33,621 bases of DNA, from assembly GCF_900258435.1 (NCBI RefSeq), contig NZ_LT992558.1:787273-820893 (forward strand). Reading direction: 5' to 3'. A program made the translations under genes and the position numbers. This stretch comes from Carnobacterium divergens. GTDB lineage: Bacteria; Bacillota; Bacilli; Lactobacillales; Carnobacteriaceae. The notes below the pieces were generated by a model. That model made no database searches and was not told where the DNA came from. It saw nothing but the letters and a program-made list of their open reading frames with translations. This document shows, piece by piece, positions 26,468-31,546 of this stretch; the first letter of the stretch is position 1, and every line of letters begins with the position of its first letter.

Positions 26468-26507
26468 AAAAAGCTTCTCGTTCCTAATTGGTTTGAGAAG
26501 CTTTTTA
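26468..26507 (+). terminator. Terminator after the DUF4352 gene
   Basis: Stem AAAAGCTTCTC / GAGAAGCTTTT with a 15-nt loop, A-run before and T-run after; it may also serve the minus-strand pseudogene. Confidence 0.8.
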
Positions 26508-26509
26508 AA

Positions 26510-26684
26510 TTACTTTTTATCGAATTTTTCTTTCACGTCATCGACCATGTCTTCTTTTTTTTTTTTCATATCAGAAGCAACTTCTTTTACTTTGCCAACA
26601 GCTTGGTCAAAAAAACTTCGGCTTTAATCATTTATCCCCAGTTACGTCACCAGTAACTTCATTAGCTTTACCACTGATTCTCAT
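26510..26684 (-). pseudogene. Decayed CsbD-family gene (two frameshifts)
   Basis: On the minus strand it reads MRISGKANEVTGDVTGDK then stops at TGA; in another frame MIKAE, and in a third FFDQAVGKVKEVASDMKK followed by EDMVDDVKEKFDKK and TAA. Joined, these fragments form a normal CsbD-like protein (GKANEVTGxxTGDK is the family signature), so two small indels near 26610-26635 have broken it. A run of twelve A residues (minus strand) also lies in the coding sequence. A promoter relic, TTGTGA-18 bp-TATACA, lies upstream (26706-26735). A live CsbD gene is at 14444-14608. Sequencing error at homopolymers is an alternative for part of the damage. Confidence 0.72.
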
Positions 26685-27029
26685 ATAAATTAGTTGGTAA
26701 AGATTTGTATAATGGCTGTTTGAAAGGTGTCACAAAATCGTCACTTTTTATAATGTGGTTATTTAATTCAAATTTTTATAAATCTATACCTAAAAATTAA
26801 TAGGTTTAATTATGGATACTTATAATGATAGCGTTTTGATAACAAAAAGGATTCATTAAGTAACGATTTTGATATTTTTTTTTTGAAAAAAAGACAATTA
26901 TCAATTTTATTGTAATATAGATAGTAATTAGCCTTGTTATAAACTATGCGTTATGTAATTTAGTAGCGATTATGATAGTGTTAGCAGTTGTTTTATCATG
27001 CTATAATTTGTAATAAGGAATAGAAAATT
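26685..27029. other. AT-rich gap upstream of the TPR/peptide locus
   Basis: It contains the minus-strand promoter relic of the csbD pseudogene near its left end and a forward extended -10 (TGCTATAAT, 26999-27007) at its right end. I searched both strands for a helix-turn-helix reading frame that could have belonged to the TPR gene and saw none. Confidence 0.5.
26999..27007 (+). promoter_or_regulatory. Candidate promoter of the TPR gene (extended -10)
   Basis: TGCTATAAT with TATAAT at 27002-27007. TTAGCA about 15 bp upstream is a weak -35. If used, the leader to the TPR gene would be about 170 nt and would cover the complement of the whole minus-strand peptide gene. A second TATAAT at 27159-27164 is too close to the ribosome binding site to be convincing. 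Confidence 0.4.
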
Positions 27030-27055
27030 GCTCTTAAACAAATTTGTTTAAGAGC
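27030..27055 (-). terminator. Perfect 26-bp palindrome, likely terminator of the peptide gene
   Basis: GCTCTTAAACAAA and its exact complement follow each other. On the minus strand the hairpin begins 7 nt after the stop codon of the 11-codon ORF and is followed by AATTTTC, a short weak U-tract. On the plus strand no U-tract follows, so minus-strand polarity is favoured. Confidence 0.5.
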
Positions 27056-27062
27056 TTGAGGA

Positions 27063-27098
27063 TTATCCACCCCAAGGAAGATCGCCGAACGGAAACAT
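27063..27098 (-). CDS. Putative leaderless PapR-like signalling peptide, MFPFGDLPWGG
   Basis: An 11-codon ORF too short for ordinary gene calling. It has all parts of a gene on the minus strand: promoter at 27140-27168, a ribosome binding site GGTGGTGAT (27102-27110; 8 of 9 bases of GGAGGTGAT) seven bases before the ATG, TAA stop, and a hairpin directly after. The final seven residues GDLPWGG resemble the PapR heptapeptide of the Bacillus cereus group, ADLPFEF, in sharing D-L-P followed by an aromatic residue at the same distance from the C-terminus. It is divergent from the TPR gene at 27187, whose product resembles the PapR receptor PlcR. No secretion leader is encoded, as in the leaderless peptides described for RopB/Rgg systems. 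Function is inference; chance occurrence of so short an ORF cannot be excluded. Confidence 0.5.
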   Translation of the reverse strand: MFPFGDLPWGG

Positions 27099-27139
27099 AT
27101 AATCACCACCAAACTTAAATTTTTTAAGTACATAATAAT

Positions 27140-27168
27140 ATTTTACAACGAATACACATATAATTCAA
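27140..27168 (-). promoter_or_regulatory. Promoter of the minus-strand peptide gene
   Basis: On the minus strand TTGAAT (27163-27168), exactly 17 bp, TAAAAT (27140-27145). The start point near 27133 leaves a leader of about 35 nt that contains the ribosome binding site. Confidence 0.6.
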
Positions 27169-27186
27169 ATTAAGGAGGCGCTTGTA

Positions 27187-27933
27187 ATGTGTTACAACAG
27201 AGAAAAATGTTATAAAAAAGTAACGCATCTTTGCGAGCGTTTTGAGTATTTGAAAGCTTACCACATTTTAATAGAAGGAATTGATACTTTAGAAGTAATA
27301 GATATTTCTGAAAAGAAACGATATTTGCATCAACTTGGTATAACTCTATTGCTAGGAAAAAATGAAATCGATAGATCGATACCCATATTTGAGGAAGCGT
27401 TAAACTTAGGCTATGATAAAAAAAGTATTTTTGTTGATGCGTTAACTGTAAACTCATTAGGAATTGCCTACTATTTAAAAGGTGAGATAGAAAGTGCTAA
27501 ACCATATTTTGATGAATCACTTTCTGCTTTAGAAACGTTAGAATTGATTGATGCCGAGGATATGAATAAGACGATGCTGACTTTGTATAACACTGCCAAA
27601 TTTTATTCTGGTGTATCAAACTATAAAAAGGCTATCTTGATTTGTAAAACAGGAATCGACATAGCTGTATCCGAAAACAGAATGGCGCATTTAGAAAAAC
27701 TGTATTATGAAAAAGCATTTAATCATAGAGAATTAGGGAATATAGATATTGCTGTATTAGAATTTAAAAGAGCCTACATGATTGCAGATATTCGGCAATC
27801 CGAGATCATAAAACAAGCTGCTAAAGAAAAGTTGGAAGAAATAAAAAAAGGGCAGAAAAAGGGCATTAGTATGAAACTAATGACTAACAACCATGAAAAG
27901 AATAGTAAGTTTCCAACTATCAGAAGTCTATAA
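27187..27933 (+). CDS. PlcR-like TPR protein lacking a DNA-binding domain
   Basis: 248 residues made of TPR-type helix pairs from about 10 to 220, then a basic tail. It resembles the peptide-binding domain of PlcR (RRNPP family) from roughly PlcR residue 70 onward, best in residues 86-205: TVNSLGIAYYLKGEI, LYNTAKFYSGVSNYKKA, RMAHLEKLYYEKAFNHRELGN. Asn89 and Asn135 align with the two PlcR asparagines that I recall contacting the peptide backbone (Asn159, Asn201). The usual N-terminal helix-turn-helix is absent: the ATG has AAGGAGG eight bases upstream and nothing HTH-like precedes it. It could therefore be a peptide receptor acting by protein contact, a dominant-negative partner of a full-length regulator elsewhere, or a degenerating gene kept open. 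The candidate peptide gene is divergent, 88 bp away. Confidence 0.75.
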   Translation: MCYNREKCYKKVTHLCERFEYLKAYHILIEGIDTLEVIDISEKKRYLHQLGITLLLGKNEIDRSIPIFEEALNLGYDKKSIFVDALTVNSLGIAYYLKGEIESAKPYFDESLSALETLELIDAEDMNKTMLTLYNTAKFYSGVSNYKKAILICKTGIDIAVSENRMAHLEKLYYEKAFNHRELGNIDIAVLEFKRAYMIADIRQSEIIKQAAKEKLEEIKKGQKKGISMKLMTNNHEKNSKFPTIRSL

Positions 27934-27976
27934 ACAAAGGTATTAACATAATCAAATATAATGAGGTTATTATATT

Positions 27977-27997
27977 ATGATGGGCGGCATGATGTAA
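27977..27997 (+). repeat. Isolated copy of the groEL 3' end (MMGGMM-stop)
   Basis: Nineteen of 21 bases equal the last seven codons of groEL at 25751-25771. Nothing upstream of it resembles groEL, and a strong terminator follows. The two copies bound 2.2 kb of accessory sequence. A GAGGT lies nine bases upstream, so a six-codon ORF could be translated, probably fortuitously. Confidence 0.65.
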
Positions 27998-28015
27998 TTT
28001 TTAAGTCATTCAAAA

Positions 28016-28047
28016 AAAGATTTCTCATTTTGAGAAATCTTTTTTTG
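28016..28047 (+). terminator. Terminator after the isolated groEL tail
   Basis: Stem AAAGATTTCTCA / TGAGAAATCTTT, 3-nt loop, then T-run. It could be the original groEL terminator displaced by an insertion, or the terminator of the TPR gene. Confidence 0.88.
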
Positions 28048-28160
28048 TTTATAGAAGCTAACAGATGGATTACATGATACTTGTCAAATAAGATGGAAAA
28101 TAAAAAGATAATTAAATTCTGATCCATGTGGTAGCTCGTTTGTATAGAAAGAGTAGAAAA

Positions 28161-28189
28161 TTGTAAACACCTGTTATTGGAGTTATAAT
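28161..28189 (+). promoter_or_regulatory. Promoter of the M20 deacylase gene
   Basis: TTGTAA (28161-28166), 17 bp, TATAAT (28184-28189), about 30 bp before the start codon. Confidence 0.75.
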
Positions 28190-28219
28190 GAACCTATAAA
28201 AAGAAAGAAGGAATACGCT

Positions 28220-29362
28220 ATGGAAAAAGCAAAAAAAATTCAAATTTTGAAAGATATTATCAATATAAAATCTGTGAATGGCAATGAAAAAGCTGTTGCA
28301 GATTATTTAACCAAGCTATTTAATGAATACGGAATTGAAACGCAACAAGTCGCTTATGATACAAATCGAGACAATTTAGTGGTTGAAATTGGAACGGAGG
28401 GTTCAAAAGTACTAGCCTTTTCTGGACATATGGATGTTGTGGCACCAGGTAATTTAGCGGATTGGACAACAGACCCTTTCGCTGCGGACGAACGCGATGG
28501 TAATATTTATGGTCGAGGCGCTTGTGATATGAAGAGCGGATTAGCAGCAATGGTCATCACGATGATTGAATTAGTAGAAGAGAAGGCTGAATTGAATGGG
28601 AAAATTAAATTGTTAGCAACTGTCGGAGAAGAAGTTGGCGAACTTGGCTCTGAACAGTTAACAAAAGAAGGGTATGCAGATGATGTGACGTCAATGATTA
28701 TTGGCGAACCTTCTGGATATCATATTATTTATTCACATCAAGGTTCGATTAATTTTAGCGTATCCTCTAAAGGCAAAAGTTCTCATAGTTCAATGCCAAA
28801 ATTAGGCATTAATGCGATTGATCATTTAGTTGAATTTTATACTAGAGCGAACAATGAATTTAGAAAGACTGTTTACACAAACGATGTATTAGGCGATTTC
28901 ATTTATAATGTAACGATGATATCTGGTGGCGAACAAATTAATAGTATTCCAGAAAAAGCAACGTTAGAAGGAAATATCCGTACAATTCCAGAGTATGACA
29001 ATCAAAAAACAGTGGCAAAATTAAACGAGATTATTGACGATTTAAATAAAGAAAAAGAGTACCATCTCGAGTTAACGATTGAAGCCAACAAATTAGTTGT
29101 TAAAAGTGAACGAGATTCAGATATTGCAACCATCGCTCAAAAAATAGCTGAAACCAAAATAGGACAAAAAGTACCGTTACTTGGTATGCCGGGAACAACA
29201 GATGCAGCTGAATTTATTAAAGCAAAAAATACTTTCCCAATTATTGTTTTTGGACCAGGAAATGAAACCCCTCATCAAGTGAATGAATATGTTGGGATTG
29301 CTAATTATTTGGATATGATTGAGGTTTATAAAGAAATTGCTAAAGATTATTTAAATCATTAA
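28220..29362 (+). CDS. M20 family metallopeptidase, ArgE/DapE-type deacylase
   Basis: 380 residues. The di-zinc ligands and catalytic residues are readable: His70 and Asp72 in FSGHMDVV, Asp103 in GRGACDMKSG, the Glu137-Glu138 pair in VGEEVGELGS, Glu163 in IGEPSG, and the last His in TPHQVNEY (about 353). Residues 175-285 form the dimerisation domain. Such enzymes remove acyl groups from amino acids or peptides; whether this one is succinyl-diaminopimelate desuccinylase (DapE), acetylornithine deacetylase or a dipeptidase cannot be decided from sequence, and no lysine or arginine genes are adjacent. It has its own promoter and terminator. AAGAAGGA precedes the ATG. Confidence 0.9.
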   Translation: MEKAKKIQILKDIINIKSVNGNEKAVADYLTKLFNEYGIETQQVAYDTNRDNLVVEIGTEGSKVLAFSGHMDVVAPGNLADWTTDPFAADERDGNIYGRGACDMKSGLAAMVITMIELVEEKAELNGKIKLLATVGEEVGELGSEQLTKEGYADDVTSMIIGEPSGYHIIYSHQGSINFSVSSKGKSSHSSMPKLGINAIDHLVEFYTRANNEFRKTVYTNDVLGDFIYNVTMISGGEQINSIPEKATLEGNIRTIPEYDNQKTVAKLNEIIDDLNKEKEYHLELTIEANKLVVKSERDSDIATIAQKIAETKIGQKVPLLGMPGTTDAAEFIKAKNTFPIIVFGPGNETPHQVNEYVGIANYLDMIEVYKEIAKDYLNH

Positions 29363-29396
29363 TTTTTTAGAAAATTGATCGAGTGATAAATTTAGT

Positions 29397-29430
29397 TAAA
29401 AAGAGTTGGAATCAAACCAACTCTTTTTTG
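29397..29430 (+). terminator. Terminator after the M20 deacylase gene
   Basis: Stem AAAAAGAGTTGG / CCAACTCTTTTT, loop AATCAAA, T-run. Confidence 0.92.
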
Positions 29431-29615
29431 TCTTTTATTTCACTTTAAAAATTTCAATTACATGATTTTTTTAAAATAACTATTTTTATTTAATTTAGTT
29501 TTGTGTAAAGCAAATTATTAAAAGGAACAATAAACTATTAAATTCACAAGCTTGTCAAATTTTTATTACAACTTAAAGTCAATTAAATTTCAAGCTATCA
29601 ATGTTGAATGTTAAT

Positions 29616-29624
29616 TGTTATAAT
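29616..29624 (+). promoter_or_regulatory. Extended -10 promoter of the LtaS-like gene
   Basis: TGTTATAAT (TATAAT at 29619-29624), 55 bp before the start codon; no strong -35. Confidence 0.6.
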
Positions 29625-29679
29625 GAAATGCAATTAATGAAAAGGAAAATAACGAGTTAGTTATTAAGAGGTAAGGGTT

Positions 29680-31527
29680 TTGAATAATGTAAAGAAAAAA
29701 ATTTATATAGTTATTTCATCATTATTAGTGATTTTGCTCCCCTGTTTGTATGTATTAATCATTCAAGCATCTCAGTACAATTTTGATTTTACACTGGCAC
29801 AAGAATTTTTCAATAATAATACAAATATTTTTTGGTTAAGCTATGTTTTAGTTTTGACAATTTCTTTAGTTTTACTATCTTTAATAGGAAGTACCATCAT
29901 AACTGAATTTTTACTTTTTATTGTGGTAGTAGGTTTAGCATTTGCTAACAATCAAAAAGTTTTAGCAAGAGACGTAGCTATTTACCCAGAAGATATTTTT
30001 ATGGTTCGTGAAATAAAATTGTTAATGACAATGATTGATCGAAGTGAATTAATTAAGATAGTGATAGTTGTTTTAGCTTTAATACTAGTGTGTATCCTTT
30101 TATTTATAGCTGCAAAAAAAACAATAAATCTTCAATTTAACAAAAAAATAATCTATCCTTTGAGAGGTATATTGTTAGTTTTCTCTGTATTTGTATTGTT
30201 TTTATTTATAAATATTAATGAAGAAGGATCAACAATGAATAAAATTCAAAAGAAGATGGATATTGAATTTATTGATTGGAGCCAAGTTGATAATTATCGA
30301 GTAAATGGATTTGTTTTGTCGTTCTTAAATAATTCTAGAGTTCAACCAATTAAAAAGCCTGAGGGGTATTCTAAAGATTCAGTTTTAAAAATTGTAGAAA
30401 AATATAAAAAAATAGCAAAGGAACAAAATCAATCAAAAGAGGAATTGTCAGATATTGATATTGTTTATGTGATGAGTGAATCTTTTATTGATCCAAGGGA
30501 TACAGATTTATTTTATGAAAAAAACGAGGATCCAATTCCTTTCACTCATGAACTACTACAATCAAGTATTTCTGGGAAAGCATTAGTGCCAGAGTACGGT
30601 GGTGGGACAGCTAACATGGAATTTGAAGCTTTAACAAGTTTTTCAAATTATTTTCTACAAGTTATTCCCTATCAATCAGTAGTTCCTAAGATAAATGGTT
30701 TCCCATCTATTGTTTCTTACGTAAAGGATCGAAATTATACTGCAACGGCCATTCATCCATTTGACGGGAATATGTACAAACGTGTTGAGGTTTATAATTC
30801 AATGGGCTTTGACCAGTTTATGGACCAAAAAGACATGACTTATACTGACATATTTCCGCCTGGGGGAGCGATATCAGATGAATCGGCGTTTAATCAAGTG
30901 TATGATGTATTGACTCAAGACGATAAAGATCATTTTGTTCACTTAGTCACGATGCAAAACCATCAACCGTATTCAGCAGGTTATGATGAAAACCCATTTG
31001 AGGTTACATCTGACTTATTGACAGATGATATTAAAGTAAGAATGCAAATTTATTTTAAAGGGATAAATCAATCTGATAAAGCAATGGAACAATTCATTGA
31101 AAAAATTGATCAGTTGGATAAAAAAACAATGATTGTATTTTGGGGAGATCATTATCCAGGGCAAGGTCTATTTTCTGATATTGATGGAGAACATGCAGAA
31201 CTAGTACACTCAACCCCTTTATTCATCTACAAGAATTTTGATTCAGAACATAGTGATATAGGGAGTCAAAGTTTAAATTACCTTACTCCTAATGTATTGA
31301 ATGAATTAAATGTAAAAGAAACGCCTTTTCATGCCTTAGTAAATACATTAAATAAGGAAATCAAAGGATTGACTAAAAACATTCAGTTAAATTCTAATAG
31401 TGAGCAATTTGAACTATTTAATGAGGACAGTTATCCTACATTAAAAGAATATGAAATCATTCATTACGATTTAATTGCTGGCAATAAATATAGTTTGAAA
31501 GAAAAATTTTATAGTATAGAAAACTAA
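29680..31527 (+). CDS. LtaS-family phosphoglycerol transferase (lipoteichoic acid synthase-like)
   Basis: 615 residues from a TTG start preceded by AGAGGTAAGGG. Five hydrophobic segments (about 8-29, 50-70, 73-90, 126-145, 158-178) are followed by an extracellular sulfatase-fold domain (about 255-560). The manganese and nucleophile residues of LtaS have counterparts: Glu267 in VMSESF, Thr310 in GGGTANMEFE, Asp490-His491 in FWGDHYPG, and His428 in MQNHQPY. LtaS-type enzymes transfer glycerolphosphate from phosphatidylglycerol to a lipid-anchored chain; some homologues act only as primases or modify other glycans. Whether this is the main LTA synthase cannot be told. The next gene, a wall hydrolase, begins 19 bp downstream, so the two are likely co-transcribed. 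Confidence 0.88.
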   Translation: MNNVKKKIYIVISSLLVILLPCLYVLIIQASQYNFDFTLAQEFFNNNTNIFWLSYVLVLTISLVLLSLIGSTIITEFLLFIVVVGLAFANNQKVLARDVAIYPEDIFMVREIKLLMTMIDRSELIKIVIVVLALILVCILLFIAAKKTINLQFNKKIIYPLRGILLVFSVFVLFLFININEEGSTMNKIQKKMDIEFIDWSQVDNYRVNGFVLSFLNNSRVQPIKKPEGYSKDSVLKIVEKYKKIAKEQNQSKEELSDIDIVYVMSESFIDPRDTDLFYEKNEDPIPFTHELLQSSISGKALVPEYGGGTANMEFEALTSFSNYFLQVIPYQSVVPKINGFPSIVSYVKDRNYTATAIHPFDGNMYKRVEVYNSMGFDQFMDQKDMTYTDIFPPGGAISDESAFNQVYDVLTQDDKDHFVHLVTMQNHQPYSAGYDENPFEVTSDLLTDDIKVRMQIYFKGINQSDKAMEQFIEKIDQLDKKTMIVFWGDHYPGQGLFSDIDGEHAELVHSTPLFIYKNFDSEHSDIGSQSLNYLTPNVLNELNVKETPFHALVNTLNKEIKGLTKNIQLNSNSEQFELFNEDSYPTLKEYEIIHYDLIAGNKYSLKEKFYSIEN

Positions 31528-31546
31528 GAAATAAAGAGGAGAAAAA

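Larger units (their letters stand above)
29363..29679. other. 317-bp gap between the deacylase and LtaS-like genes
   Basis: It holds the deacylase terminator (29397-29430) and the promoter of the next gene (29616-29624). The rest is very AT-rich with no supported gene. Confidence 0.6.

Noticed and set aside
26990-27133. Minus-strand ORF starting MYLKNLSLVVII in a different frame, overlapping the 11-codon peptide ORF; its N-terminus looks like a secretion leader
   Set aside because: No ribosome binding site precedes this ATG, it begins at the predicted transcript start, and it would have to read through the perfect palindrome; the shorter ORF in the other frame has a strong site and stops before the hairpin. 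Still worth keeping in mind as an alternative precursor.
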